A stretch of 64,000 bases of DNA from Varroa destructor (lineage: Eukaryota > Arthropoda > Arachnida > Mesostigmata > Varroidae): positions 46,820,324-46,884,323 of the forward strand of contig NW_019211456.1 of assembly GCF_002443255.2 (NCBI RefSeq). The letters are read 5' to 3'. A model generated the notes under the pieces. That model did no database searches, was not told the DNA's origin, and saw only the letters and a program-made list of their open reading frames with translations. Shown here piece after piece: positions 37,717 through 51,900 of the stretch. The number at the start of each line of letters is the position of its first letter. Within the stretch, counting starts at the first letter, position 1. A program made the position numbers and the translations under genes.

Positions 37717-40700
37717 GGGGTATTCATTTTTTACTTAATCTTCGCATTTTCAGTATTTGGATTATAAGTTACTACATATGAAATACCGACTTTGTCTGAT
37801 ACAGCGATAGAACTAAACTTCGGTAGAAACTCTGCTTTCGTAAAAAGCCCTTTCGATTGCATTCTTATTCCTTAATTCCGGACATCTGGCTTTCTCCTCG
37901 CTGGTCTTCGACACTCCTATCTCTGTTTTCGAAACATTTGCACCATTACTTAAGGCCTTTTTGCCTAATGTTTTTATCGGTTTACGATGAATTCCCACAG
38001 CGCTTTGACCTTTGAGGAGCAAAAGCTGAGAACGTTGATTTTTCGAGACTAATCTTTTTTCCCTCTTAACTCATTTCGTAGTGAGTAAGCTCAACCGGTT
38101 TTCACACATAAGTAATTAAAAGCGCGTAGATTGAGAGTTATACAATTTCAAAGTTCGCTGGATTCACCTGTAACAGCCTGGTACATTGAAGTGATTTTAC
38201 AAGAAGGGTGCAGTGCCCGTTTATCACGAAAATGTTATTTACTGATAGTCCATATATACGTATTCAGATATCTAATTGTTGATCTATGGTTTGTAGCGAT
38301 AGTTTTGCACACAAGCTACTATCGAGGGGAATTGCATGTTGGGCCATCAACTCCTGAAGTCTTTAGAATGCTAACGCACAGATTGCATTCAAAATTCGGC
38401 TATTTTAGCGTTAGCTTGGTCCATGAAAGTTTTGAACAATACTTTAAAAATTAAAGTTGAAGGTATATTTAGTAAAAACTAGCAGTTACAGGATTGCAGA
38501 ACCTAACATAACATTGAGATCAGATCAGCCTTTTCTTCAATACAATGATCCCGTTCTATGCCAGTTTTATCTAATATGGAGCAGTTAGAAACGACTGTAA
38601 GTAACTGTAGTAAGAATTGGTTGATCCTTTTCGCCTATATCTTACGAAAGCTGCCCTTTGACGTTCATCCATAACGTCGGCTTTACAGAGAGCCGGGTGG
38701 CGTTTGTTAAGTTTTTTTTTTCTAGCGTTGTTGATATTGCCCATACTTAACTTCGATCGTGGTAATCGGGTAAGACTCTTCGAAGGCTCCGATCAAGATC
38801 TGGCCAGTACTTACTATCCTACCAGTTATTACTAATCCTCACACCGTCAACTACCCAGACGTCAAGTATTCTCTACCTTTTTCAGCATCGAATCGTGTCG
38901 TGAACATGGTTGGCTAGTGAATTCTAAGCGCCTATTATTCATCATCATAATCATAAAGTATCGAGACGCTTTCATATACAATTGTATGATATCGAATAGC
39001 GTCGAGTGTATGGCCCTATGGCGACACAAGGTACTTTTGGGAGCGTACCAATTCTTCCTATATTGATAATCATCTGGGTTGCACGGGTTAAACATTAGAA
39101 CGTTTCGTAGAACAATCTTCTGATGCCGTGCAGCCATTTTCGGGGCTCCTATAACATAAATGCTACCTTTCCTCAAATTATTCATTCTGAGTTATTCAGT
39201 GCAGGCAGTTAGATACATACGCAGTTATATTGAGGCAAACGTGACTACGCTAAGCAATTGACTACGCTCTGCTTTCGGACCTGCTAACTTAGTGATAGGT
39301 ATTCCATTCAACGATCGTCTATTATGTACAATATTTAAGTGAAAGCACTTACAATCGTATGACGCAGAGAAGATAAATACTTGCTGCCAAAGCCTTTCAG
39401 TCATTGAGAAGAAAAGCTCCGCCGATCGTAATAAGTGCTTCCTTCTACCATTGCAAATGATGAGACGCAATAGCAAAAATGGTATCAATCACTAAAAATC
39501 GAGCTCTGGAGTACTCAATTACTAACGAAATCAGACGCTGACTTACACGCCCTTAATATATGTAGAACTTTTTTCCAACTTTTAAATAAATTGGCAAATT
39601 CGCTTTTTACAACATCGAATAAGTGATCCTATAATGCTGCCTGTAGTTAAAGACAATTTTCATCCCTCTTTGGCTATCCTCTTAGTGTGTTGCTATGGAA
39701 AAATCGAACCTCGTTTCCATGTGGACGCAGCGTAAGAAGGACGCCTGCCTCTATACACATTTTTGGCGATCTGTATCTAGGCAAATGCAGGCTAGAACAC
39801 CGACAACAGGGAGAATTTTGGCGGGTTGCTTGTCGACATGGACATGTGTTCATTCACTAATCCTAGCACCAAACGACAGCAAGTTCTCTCTTACAAAAAC
39901 CGTAACAAACTCGCCATCGCGAACAACCAGGCGTCGGTTCTTATTATTATTTTTATATTATTAAGTAGTTATTATTCAACATAGATTAGCTATTATCTGA
40001 TCTAAACGCGCTGAATGAATCCCCAGCAAAATGATAAATATGACCCCGAACCGATAGTATTACCTCGCGTCCCAAATGAAACAGAACTAAGTTCTAGTAC
40101 AGCGCATGGAAAGATCGCAACAAAGAAAGAACACTTCAGATTTCATGCAATCTAAAAATATATTTAGAATTATTTCTTTGTTTAGATCGAGGTATCAGTG
40201 ACAAAATTGGATGCGAGTAAATAGCCGAGGTCACGAACTGTGCACGAAGATCTGAGGTGCATGTCGGACAGATACTCTGTAAGGACAATAAAATCAAAGG
40301 ATTTGACCGGCGCTGTCTACTGCTGTATTCTGACAAGAATCAATTAGCAAGCCACCTGGAACTTTTCTTAGCTGAGAATTATTTCTCAGAAATTATTGCT
40401 GTTTTGCTCACCGTCCAGAGGATGTTCCTTTTGTGGCTATAGGCAAAGGTTCGGCCAAAGTTCATGTTTTAAGTGTGGTATCTAGTAAAGGAGACGTCAT
40501 AACACTATATGTCTTCCTAAAAGGCAAATGCGCCACTATAAGGGTTCATTTGCAGACTCCACCAGCCACCGTAAAGCATGTTTTGGGATGTGCGAATATG
40601 ACCGCCGAAGAACCCAGATTTGAGTTCGTTGGGTTACTATGTATAAAGCGTTATTGAGCAAGAGTCCGATAAGTCTCGGCTCGCTCACTTCGATCTTTAC

Positions 40701-41099
40701 CAAGAAGGTTTTTGCGAACGGTTCAGGACTTGAATTAAAGCTGCAATTGCAGTACATAGTGATTATGTTAAATAATCGGGATAGCTAGCAATGGTCATTC
40801 TAGCACATGTATACAAATTTCGTATTTGTTTTAGTAGAGGTATAGCGTTGGAAACAAAGTCATAATATAGGTGCCGTACCATATAAGTAAGTCAGGTTAG
40901 CTTACCAGACATATATAACTAGATTAAATTGATTTTTAACTCATTGCATCAGTTATTAAGGTTTGTGCATTATAGTACAATCATAATCAAAACGTTTATT
41001 CGACAGGTTCGACAATCCACGGATTGAAAAGTGACAGTTACTGATAAGAGATTTAAATTGGCGCGTTTCAACAACAGCCTTAACTAATCAATCTACACT
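37717..41099. other. Mostly non-coding, several unassigned frames
   Basis: Frames at 38131-38454 (+, 107 codons), 39185-38862 (-, 107), 39488-39225 (-, 87), 39695-39964 (+, 89) and 40257-40757 (both strands) show no recognisable domain and no codon bias I could judge. The 40.2-40.8 kb part is slightly GC-richer (plus frame includes AIGKGSAKVHVLSVVSSKGD). Confidence 0.35.
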
Positions 41100-41240
41100 A
41101 TGAGTCGTTGCTACGTTTGCCGGGAGAGTAAATGGTCCTTCTGTGAAATCTGTCGCATCGATCAATTCCTCCACAATGAAGAGGTAAAACTAATTAAAGA
41201 TGACACCGGGATTAATTACGGTATTCCACAGATAGAGTGA
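41100..41240 (+). CDS. Short ORF with two CxxC pairs (zinc-ribbon-like)
   Basis: ATG to TGA, 46 codons. The start reads MSRCYVCRESKWSFCEICRI then DQFLHNEEV: two CxxC pairs 8 residues apart and a following His, a spacing able to bind zinc. A GTAAAA site directly after the EE codons could be a donor, so this might be a first exon rather than a complete small gene. It is short enough to be chance. Confidence 0.22.
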   Translation: MSRCYVCRESKWSFCEICRIDQFLHNEEVKLIKDDTGINYGIPQIE

Positions 41241-41715
41241 GATTGCCCATTGAACCTATACTTTCGACGAACAATAAAAGGTAACTAGGTTCCGACCTTG
41301 CTCGTCCGACGCTTTAGGTTCTAGGCAAATTGTGCTATATATGTCTAGAGCTAGAAATGAATCAAGTAAGTTAAGTGTGGATAGTAAATTAATCTAATGC
41401 ATTTAAGAAAGTTGAAAAAGCTGCTTTTATCGAAACTGGGTGATACGCCTGTGGCAGGATTTGAGATCGCACCATTTAGTATTGAGCATCGTCTTAGGTA
41501 ACAAACGTCATATATTGGCGCACTCCACTCGGAAGAGCAAGCTTGATTCTTCGTTGAGTTGACAAGATTCGATTATATGGATAAGTAGAACTCCGTTACT
41601 CAGAAACAGAAAGTCAGAATATGCGGTACCTAATGTTCAGCACCCTTCCCGCTAAATAGTATCCGACTATTTAATCGGAACAGCACCCACAGCAAACACG
41701 ATGAAGATCGATCAG

Positions 41716-41744
<29 letters not shown>
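41716..41744. repeat. (TCAA)n tetranucleotide repeat
   Basis: About seven copies of TCAA in tandem. Confidence 0.95.
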
Positions 41745-41746
<2 letters not shown>

Positions 41747-41971
41747 GACTTGTTTTAGTAAAAGCGCAAGCTAGTTATGTAATCTGGTCAATAAATAATT
41801 TTGATCTATCGTTTAGCACCAGAAGATCACGCCAACAGGTAAGGCCGCATATCATTAAACGGACAAAAAAACAGGCAGTTTTAGCAAAGTTATTAACTGC
41901 CAATAGGACCATAAATGTTTAATTAAGAACCAACTACAGACGCTGTGATTGCACGTTGAGTAAAACAACTG

Positions 41972-41994
41972 TATATATATATATATATATATAT
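41972..41994. repeat. (TA)n microsatellite
   Basis: Uninterrupted TA tract. Confidence 0.93.
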
Positions 41995-44916
41995 GTGCAT
42001 ATGAAGATATGATTACAAAGTTCACTTGGCAATGTGTCGTACTTTTAAGGAAGCGCTTTCAGCAATTTGGGTACTAATGCATCGGGCCGACTTCATGAAG
42101 ATAATGACCCATTTTTCGTATGACGATACGCACACGCACACACTGTACACAGCGCTAATTATCAATTAGACGCCAGGATGATCGTTTTATCATACGTAGA
42201 ATGCTTACTGCAACGTGTACACTTCTCTTTGAAAGTAACGCAAAACTTTTATTAGGAGAGAACATGTTTTTAGCTCGATCTACTGCATAGTGAGCTGTCA
42301 GCCTAAACATCTCAGTCAGCTGAAAGGGCCATTACCTGTTTGCGATTGCCGTGTGGCTGTACATTTAATTTTCTCTGTCTGTTTCTGTCAGTAACTAAAT
42401 TACATGCGCCTAGTTCGGAGTATTGAAAATTTTAACGAGAAAACAGTGTGCATCACGGACGTCATCATCGAAGTCTGCACAACGAGCAACAAGAACGCCT
42501 CCCGTATGGAATGCCCTACAAACATCGCGATGTACATGTGAAATTGCATTCTGATGTAAAATTTCATCCGCTTTATCCGTACGTAAAAGCTATCACCAAA
42601 TGGTAATTAGCCCGACGACTGTTGTTGTTTTCTAGCGCTGGTAATTGACTCTTTCTTTTTTAGCCTTGTTAGAAACCTCTAGAGCTCTTTTCGAGAAGTC
42701 CACTTAGAAACGACGTTACTATCTATTGCGTTACTTCTTTCTTATTATATATTTATATTATTTCGCTCTCTGGTTCGTGAACGGGATCTGGAGCAAATTA
42801 GAGCGATGCTTTTCAATGTATCCGATAATGATGGTTTAGAAACATAATCGAATTATAATTTGAACATAAATAAGGGTTAGTTGTTTCGTTGGTTCAGAAG
42901 CACTATCATTAATTTTTCTCTTTCAAAAGGTTCGATAACTATAGCGAGATAGTTATAGCGAGACTATCCGGGACTATTCAGTAGATATTTGTTATTGAGA
43001 CGACGTCCAATGCGTAACTACGAGTGTTGTCCGAAGTTCATAGGGCTAAGGGTAGAGGTATCATATACTGCTTAGATTAACGCTGTATAATGAAGTTTCC
43101 ATTTTTTGAAGGTCCATTTCGTGGCCGAAATCGATGGCAGATGGATAGATCTTCTAAGCAAAGAGTCTCTCGGCAAAACAACAACGAAAAATAGGCGTCA
43201 AATAGAAGAGAAGGGGAGAACGGTGGCTGATCTTGGCAATGGCTGTCGGGGGTATTTGTTAGTGCGATCAATGTTGCCCAGAGAGGCAGCGGCCAATGCT
43301 GCAAGATATATCGTATTCTTGAAGAGCTTTATGGACAAGACTCAGTGTCATCGCAAAACATTGTCGCCACGCCTGAATTACGGCCTGCGTTAAGTAAAAC
43401 CAAGGTCCTCTAGAGGACTTCTAGAGTCCCCAGTTTTAAATCAGTGTAAATTTTGCCGTTTGCATACGTCCTATGCCGACAGGTGGCATAGTGCATTCAA
43501 CCATTAGCTCTGTCAAACCAGCCATAGATTACGAGATTAGGTGTAATAATGCAAATCACAGATATACAACTGACGAGAAGTCCCAGAATAGTAGCATCAA
43601 TTTGTAAATCAAAAAAGACACTTTATCTAATGTATACTGTAGTGTACACGTCGTTGTTTTACTATATAATGGCTTAAAACTTGTCGACCCTTTAAATAAT
43701 GTTAAACGATCTAATGGCCTACCATTCGTAGGCCTTGCTGATACCGTATCAGCGATGGTTTGCTTACATGTGCCCGTACAGAGATCAGTATCAAACTCTA
43801 AAATTGCTTGACGGTAAATACCAAATTTACTCTTCGGCTCCAAGTCCAACCACCTACAAAATGATCTACTCCAACTTATCCTTAGAAACTTTGCTAATTC
43901 CTGAATTTTTTTTCAACTTTTGTAGCGAAACTCAAGCCCACACCCCGCAACACACTGAGCAAAACTTGCGTCACAACGAACTATTACGGTCGAGGTTAGA
44001 TGTATATGCCAATTGGGCCTATGCCGCTTGTGAAGCCACTGAAAACTAATGAGCTCAACACCGTCCATGGAAATCCATTAGAGTTTCGTTGGATAATAAA
44101 CAAAAAAACCTTGTCATTTGCGAAACACGATGTGTGAAAGAACTACGCGTCATCTCTAGCAAAAATATTGAGTCCTGAGAAACAAATCGTTAACACTTGC
44201 GAGGCTGAAACGAGGCAAGGAACAATACCATAAAGATTCACATCACTATTTTCATCTGTGATTTCTTAAAGAGAGAACGAAAGATATTTACTATATAATA
44301 GCAGTTTCAGGGCTGATGCGGACAACATCACTCCGTCTACAAGAAGAAAAACCGCCAATGCGACGCAGTAATAAGGATTAGTATGAAAACAGTTGTCCCA
44401 GCCGATAGAAATATCCACTTATTAGAGCCATGCTTTGGGAAAGCACGCATGCACTGGAGTTATGGACCTGGGCGTATAATGTTACGAGTATATCGTAAAC
44501 GCATTCTCGTAGCGTTACGCGTCGACACTCGCACGTTAACTTTAGCCGCCGAACACTCGTAGTATAAGTTACACCCCTGGGTAGAAGGTATGAGTTATAA
44601 TAATGTTGTGTCTTATCGGACAGAAACGAAAACATTTTTAGGGATGTCATAACATTGACTGCTAGAACTTTATAATGTGTTACACATATTGCAAATACGA
44701 ACAAAAAAAGCTAAAAAAAAAAATCGAAACATTTGATTTGTTAATAAGAAAAGCAATGCTGTCGGTGGTCGCATATGTAGCACTAAATAACCAAACGCTG
44801 TGAGAAGCTTGAAAGAAACCAGAGAAACTGTCCCTATATATTTTTGAGAGTTTTTTTTCTTCAAGATGTGCCTATGGCAGGCAGCGAACGACCTAAACAG
44901 AGCACAGCTTCTTCGT

Positions 44917-44933
44917 GGGGGGTGGGGGGGGTG
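44917..44933 (+). repeat. G-rich run
   Basis: Six G, T, eight G, T, G in an AT-rich setting; able in principle to form G-quadruplex structure. Confidence 0.85.
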
Positions 44934-45140
44934 CCGCTAGCTTTTGTAATGGTAGCGTATTCTTTCCACTTATGTAAGGATAGGTGATTTAGTTAATGTT
45001 CGAGATCGAACCTAGGCATTTCTCGTTTCGTGCTAACTACCAGCCGTCTCAAGCAGTGGATTGTGGCGGAGCCAAACGTAAAACTGAGAACATTTCACCT
45101 AGACGAAATAACTACAAAAATATTCTTCTTTACCTTTTAT

Positions 45141-45702
45141 ATTTATTAACCTAATTAAAATATATGAACTTATTATACAAGGAAAAATGCATACACTTAT
45201 GGTTATTTTGCAGTCGCTACAGATTATATATTACGTTAGCATGTCTGCTTGAGCTCTGAACTGGCTCTTACGATAATTCAAAAGCAGCTCAGACAGTCAG
45301 ATCCTCTATAGGTCTACACAGCTGATGAGTACATATCCGCAAAACACATAAGACAATTTCCGAGGAAGACTCCGAAGTGTCAATTACGCTTCTTTCCTCA
45401 AAGCTGCAATTTTGAATTATTAGCTACTTTAGAATATATACGAGTGGGCATGAAAATTTTTGACGAAAGACAATGCCGATGCGGTCGCAGAAACTACTTT
45501 AAATCAAACATACATCGTAAGGTGTATCTGCTTCTAGTTTCTACGTGGTACTGCCCAAATATAGGCCACAATTTTGAGCTAAAAGGTACTCCGACCGAGT
45601 CTTGTTTGCGTAACGAAAACAGCCTCTTCCAAGGACTACTTAACTATTTATATATAGTTTTTACTTTTTTTTTTTTAGCAGCATATGTACATAAACATCT
45701 AT
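45141..45702 (-). other. Probable 3' UTR of the SLC22 gene
   Basis: AT-rich stretch after the stop codon. The first AATAAA I see on the minus strand is at about 45147-45142, which would give a 3' UTR of about 560 bases. No other support. Confidence 0.3.
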
Positions 45703-45933
45703 TTAACATATGTACTTACCGCCGTTGTTGTTGTTGTTGTTGTCGTTTGCTCGATTATTCTCACTTTCATTTTTAGCATTCTGATGGTTAGTAACGTTAC
45801 CTTCGTCTTTCTTTACGTTATCGGGCAGGGGCTGTTCGAAGGTTTCGTTTAAAAGTCGCGTAAGAATAGATGCGAACAGGCAAAGTCCTGCAATGACACC
45901 CATCGGCAGAAACTTCCACGAACTTGCGCGTTC
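45703..45933 (-). CDS. SLC22 gene exon 8, C-terminus (residues 478-553)
   Basis: Acceptor TTTTATTTCATAG. It encodes SSWKFLPMGVIAGLCLFASI (TM12), the family tail FEQPLPDNVKKDEGN, then a polar tail with a six-Asn run from a (GTT)n repeat and a TAA. A consensus GTAAGT donor lies at 45719-45714, just after the Asn run, so some transcripts may splice onward and replace the last few residues; I found no frame-matching downstream exon. Confidence 0.85.
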   Translation of the reverse strand, partial: ERASSWKFLPMGVIAGLCLFASILTRLLNETFEQPLPDNVKKDEGNVTNHQNAKNESENNRANDNNNNNNGGKYIC

Positions 45934-48900
45934 CTATGAAATAAAAATTAATCAAATGTACCGCTTAAACGAAGCTTGTCTATTTTCCAGTATGGTACTC
46001 ACGCGCAGCGGTGAAAAACTGTCTAGTCAGAAACCATCCTTTATTAGTATAAAGAACAACTTTCCATAGTACTAAAGCTCTATGTCTTCGCAGCATAATT
46101 TGGGAGAGTAATTTGCCGTCGTGTGATAAGGTGTTACGAACTAGACATTTGTATTTTTAGCCTGTGCAGATTGCGTCCTTTACTACTTACAAGTTCCTCA
46201 AAGAATGGTGCGATGCAGGAGCCGATACGACCCGCTGTAGCGGCAAGAGAGATGGCTAACGCACGAATTACCGTGGGGTATGCCTCGGATATGGCCACCC
46301 GAGAAACGGACATATTGACTGAGGTGCAGACTTTTCCCATGATTAATAGGCCGAGCTTCGTCCAGGAACACTCTAATTAATTAATGATGAATATGTAATG
46401 ATTCACTTGGACTGCTTTTGTATGCTATGAAAAAGAAAGTTCGCTTGCTAACTGCGCTCAATAAGCGCTTGCCGTTTTTTGCCACGTACTAGCTCACTGT
46501 TGGCTGGATTTTTTCGAGCTGTTCAAGGAACGTCTGTTGAACCTGGCATGTTTCAGATGTGATTATTAAGCGTCATCATTAGATTATATAGCGTGGATCC
46601 ACAGCAGTCCTAGTAATAGATAGACACAGTAACGTTGTAGTGGTAATTTGTTACTGAAGAACCTGCCTTCGTGCTCTACGGGTGAACGTCGACCCGTTAA
46701 GTGGCGTAAAGGCATGCAAGATACAGCATAGGAAATGGACAACTATAGTCATCTTCAGCTTCGCCAGTGACCCGTTATAGGTCACGATTTGATTTTTTCA
46801 CGGCAATGAAAATAAGAGTTTGTACATTCTTACTTTTCACATCTTACAGATCGCTACGACCTGTGCGATTCGGATCATTACAATTGAACTATACACATTT
46901 ACGTGTGTATCTATACGTTGAGTCGAAGTTTAATCTAGGTGGGTATTTGTGGTAGGCTGAACAAACCTTTTGGTAGGAAGATGACGGCGACAAGAACGAC
47001 ACACGAGCAGCCAAACGATACGAATAGCGTTCGCTTACGGGGAGCCCATTTGATGAGAGCACTGTTAATTAACTTAGTAGGATATTCAGATAATGCTGCT
47101 AAAGAGTAACCAAGATATGGGTTACTTTCTGCAACTGTGGTCGTAGACACTGTCAGGTAATACCATAGCAAATTTGAGACCGCCCTGTAATAACAAAAAC
47201 AGATAGATAACGTTGCTGAAAACAGGGCCCTAATAAACAGAGAGAACATCCCAGTAATCAATTAGCTGATTAGCGATTTAATAACAAATAATATAGCCCA
47301 ATAAATCAATAGTTATTAGCGAAAAAATAATAATAATAATAAAATATCATTACGTTTGTAGACTGGGTTCCCAACTATGACCCTACACCGACTTCGAGTC
47401 AATTTCAAGCGGGTTTCTATAGCTAAACCTCGACGTGGCTTATATATGAGGTTGGTCCCCTACAGAGGTAAGCATATCTTTTCACATACTGCTGAATACT
47501 GTCTATTTTCTATAGAAAAAAGGCGTTGTCGAAAGAAGCATTTGCGATGTGGTATGATACAACGTAGGATATACTAACATGCAGAATGTAAAAACGAAAG
47601 TAGTCGTCCTGTACTCTCTTTTAGCGACGGCAAATAAGGTGGGTCGCGCTGAAGTTTTCCCGTTGCGTATGCCAACAGCGGCCTTTCGTCGTTCATCTAC
47701 TAAGTGCGACACATCCGACTCAGAATAATCCGAGTTATTCCTGACAAGACTCGCAAGGTTTTTCTCAGCTTCGTTCAAACGACCAGTACTCAACTGCCAT
47801 CTAGGCGATTCTGGTACGAGGCTGTAGACGTGAAGAGTACTTCGTATCATTAGATGAAAAAGGAAGAACAATCAAACACCTGAGCAATTTGTAGCAAATT
47901 GCCGTACATCGGAGAAGTTATACGAAAGTCACGCGGTTACCGTATTGGTGCTACAGTGCGCTATCACAACACTCAAAAAAATTAGTTTAAAAAACAAAAT
48001 ATTTATACATTTTTTCATCCGTTTAAGTTTTTCTACAGGTATGACATGGTTGACAGGTTCTGAAAATCTTTCTTCGAGCAAAGGCGATAATACACAACGC
48101 TGTGTGAGGTTAATGGCATTGCATTTGGATCGGGAAGGGGGCTCCTTGAGTAGGACGTGCTCTTTTCTTGTTCCCTGAAACGTTTGACACATTTTTTTTT
48201 CAACAATTAAATGGTTCTTTTTCATTCAAAGGTAAGGTAAAGATTAGTTTTAAAACGTTGGCCGTAAGAATTTGGCCGTATTTATAAAAATATGTCAGGT
48301 CGATTTTCCGTCACAGAGGTTGTAACGTTTTGGGTTTCTGCCCGGTCGGTTTCTTCGTTATAATTGATCAGGGGAAGAAGATGTCGAAATATATAATATT
48401 CGTAAGTAAAGGCACTTACAACCACAAAGCGCACAAGGGTAGCACAGTTACTGCAGTGAGTAGCTGGAGATACGTCCAGTCTCTGAGAAACCACGCGAAC
48501 AATGGTAGAATCAACATTCCAGTCGACCAACCCGTTCCAATTGTCAGCGTCGGCATATACCGTTGTTGTGGGCTCACCGTTTCCACCACTATACGAAAAA
48601 GGAAAGGTTTCCGCTAGACCGCAAAGTCTATTAATTGCCACACCTTTGTGCTAGCCATGCTTCAATATGATATTGTATCAATCAACCCTTTTTCCTTTAC
48701 GAAGCTATAGATCAAGTCAGAAACATTCGCTACTATTTCTACAAACGCTTGATATTTTTCGCAGATCAAATATATCCACTCTATATTTCTACGATGGTTC
48801 ATTGAATGTCCAGTATGGAGTTTTATTCGAGTTCTGTGTTTATTTCTACTTCTTGAGATAGATTTCCGATAATTCCTGTGTCATCGCGCTAGCGTCTTCT

Positions 48901-51900
48901 CCCAAACGTGCTTCCTCAGCGATGCGATTATCGCACTCATTTTGTGCCTGGCGACCTGATACATCGTTACATAATTGCTATCGTCGTTTTTGATAGACTG
49001 AAAACCTTACCTAAAGTAAAAGCTGCTTCGGCAAAGCCGACAACGCCGCACGCACTGATGAACCTTCCTACTATGAAAAAATAAATGTTCGGCGCGAATG
49101 CTGTTATAGCTGAGACGATCGTGGTCCAAACGAGCGATACTGCCATTACGGTCTTCCGGCCCCACCAATCGGAGATGTGCGCATGAAGAACACCCCCCAC
49201 CATTAGACCCCAGAGATAGAGCGATTGCGCTAGCGACGCCTGTTCGGAAATGACAATAACACAAATGTGGCAAAAGCAATTTACGCAACTGACGCCTGAC
49301 GGTGAACAATAAACGCGCCTGCCCAATACCTAAGCTCCAAAAAACGGATACAAGAATCCATATGTTCTCACGGTCCTGAACGTATAATTAGCTTTGAGTT
49401 CTATTTTTCATTGTTTCTGTTTAAAGCCAATCTTCGTTGGGTTATTCCAGTAATAACTAAAGGGACACATAATCTTTTCGTCTTCGTCAAGTTGACTTGT
49501 AAAGCTTGAACAGTGATAATAAACGCCATTGAAGTTAACGTAATAAAAATTATCTACAGAACACTCGAATTAAACCCGCACGCGTTTCTATATTGGTTGG
49601 TACCTTGCGTTTGCTACACCTGTGAAACGTACAAATTCGTCCGAGCGATTTCCATGCTCGGCATAATTTATAAAGCAAATTTAATTTTCTTAAATGTTTA
49701 TCTTCATATGCTGATGATTATTCGAACTAAGGCTTAGCTAGGTTGACATGTAAATAAAAATTATATGAAATGAAAATTTCAAAACTCCTTATGTTAATAG
49801 TATGAAAAAAGGTCAAATACAATAATGTATGGAAAATTATCACACACTTTCACGACTTAAACTTCTAAATAAGATTAGCATGCTATAATGTATAGAGGAA
49901 ATGGGCAAGTATGTTGCCTTTAATTGATAACAATCGAATTTAGTACTACTGGCCTTCCAGCATCGATTGTTGACTCAATTCAGCGGTTTTATCAGGACAT
50001 CGAGGAACATCGGGCCTCTCAAAAATAGTTTCAACACTCTGTGGCAAAATTTCAAGGAGTCACCTTGAGATAGGACCCGCTGCATACAGGTTTGTAGAGC
50101 AACGAATCCCCAAAGCTCTTTTGTGCGGTGCATTTAAAAAAATATTTTTACAAATATTTTTTTTTTAATTTAATTTAAAAATATAAATTTTTAGGCATAA
50201 TTATTGATCGAAATTAATGATTTTTAAGGCTCGGCGTTTAGTTGTCGTTACGTTGATTGAAACGCGATCACGGGGCAGCCATCTGACTCGGAGTCTATAC
50301 TGAGAATGCCCCTGCAAAGCAGCGACATAACCGAAACGTCCTGGTCCTTTGAAACAATTTCTTTTAGCTTCATAACAAACGATTGTCCAGTCTCAATAAT
50401 TAATATACTTCTTACCAAGTATGCTGTTCTCTGTAATGCTTCTTGTTTTAGCTGGATGATTTTTATGTACAAATAATCTAAACACCCAATTCTTTAATTG
50501 AAATCTCTAATATAATAAATAGCTAGCTAACATCATCGACGGTACGTTTGAAACGTTTAGATTTCGTATTGGGTATCGTTTTGATCCTGAACTAACCAGC
50601 CAAATTCGATCACAGACGAGTCCGTATTGCTCCATGATTGTATAGCCGTATACCGTTCGATCGAACTCGAATGAGGTACAGCTGCCATTACACGTATTCC
50701 TGTCTGGGACCGTGTTGTTGTCGTCCTTCGCGTTTGTGCACCAATAATGTTGACGGGTAGGCGCTGAAAAAACGACGTACATCATCAACATTGTCACCTG
50801 TAGAGGCCAATTAGAAAGGGAATGCATACAAGTAAAAAATGTATTTTGTTTATAACGGTAGCTTGAAATATTTGTCATTCTCAGTAAGTAAGGAAGATAA
50901 AGCTCAATGAGTCATTCTGGCTTCGAACAGTATCCCGTTTTGTCCACTTGAAACAAATGTTTCACATCAAAAAATTTTATTTTAAGCCTCCGGCCAAAAA
51001 TTCACATCTTGCTTATAGTGGTTTCGCTAGATGTATAATCATCAAATAACTTTGTAGCTAATGGGTAACCAAGTAGGACGTTCAAATTGCTGATAAATTG
51101 ACTAACTTAATTTTGGTTAATTAATTAAACCAACGATCCGCAACGAACAAGATGAATATGGACATTTTATACATCTTGGATACTGTCGTTGCTGGAACCG
51201 ATTCAAATGTAAAGATGACTAAAAGTCAAGCATCGTTTGCGCGTAGGTGGTGTCAATACTGATTGGCCTTCAAGGACGTGATAAATTATTAATCTATGTT
51301 TTCGTGTAAGGCCTGACAGTGGTTCATATAGATTTCAGCATAAAATCGGCTCGTGTCCAAAAGAAAGACCTACGAATACATGTACGACTCAGTGGATTGC
51401 GGGAACTGAAGCGTCGTCCTTTATCATGGTTTACGTATATTTTCACATAGGTTCATTTTGGATCTAGGGGATCTCGGCCGTTAAATTACAGAGCTTTATT
51501 ATGAAACAACCGTGATAAAAAGGTTCTAGTCTATCTAGACGAGGTACAAAACGTAGAGTGAAATAAATATTTCAACTTTTATGTGTGCTATAGCGAGAAT
51601 TTGTCGCTGATTAGTACGTGAATCTGAAACAGGAAAAAACCGAAGCAACGTGGAACTGTTGCGTGCACGTAATCGTATCCTGCAGTCTGCCAAACATAAC
51701 TGAGAGAAGTTAGACTAGAGTTGTCAGATACTTGAATTAGGTTCAATGCAACTTACAGCTCAATTGATTTACGGTTCAAAGCGCCCTCTGAAACTTACCT
51801 CCGGACGAAAGTAAGCCATCGCTTGGTTTACTTCGAACTTTAAGAGGATTAAGTGGAACATTTTTATATACTTTGAAGCTGCAGACCCTTATTCGCTTAC

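Larger units (their letters stand above)
41241..45140. other. Mostly AT-rich, no gene assigned
   Basis: Contains (TCAA)n, (TA)n and a G-run listed separately. A GC-richer plus frame at 43106-43393 (95 codons, TVADLGNGCRGYLLVRSMLP) has no ATG start. A plus segment at about 43926-44049 follows a strong polypyrimidine-TTGTAG acceptor and reads RHNELLRSRLDVYANWAYAA then CEATEN and TAA; it may be a terminal exon of an unassembled gene. Confidence 0.35.

Noticed and set aside
43405..43418. 14-base palindrome GTCCTCTAGAGGAC
   Set aside because: Short palindromes of this size are expected by chance over 64 kb; no associated feature.
44960..45070. tRNA- or SINE-like signal on the minus strand (CTGGTAGTTAGCAC then GGTTCGATCTCG)
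   Set aside because: The A-box to B-box distance is about nine bases too short, and no cloverleaf or acceptor stem forms.
45444..45776. 110-codon plus-strand frame with a Cys run
   Set aside because: The Cys run is the antisense of the (GTT)n Asn repeat in SLC22 exon 8; no other support.
48330..48617. Plus-strand 95-codon frame
   Set aside because: Antisense shadow of SLC22 exon 4.
48282..48641. 119-codon minus-strand frame over SLC22 exon 4
   Set aside because: It is a shifted frame; the neighbouring frame carries the SLC22 motifs and the correct splice phases.
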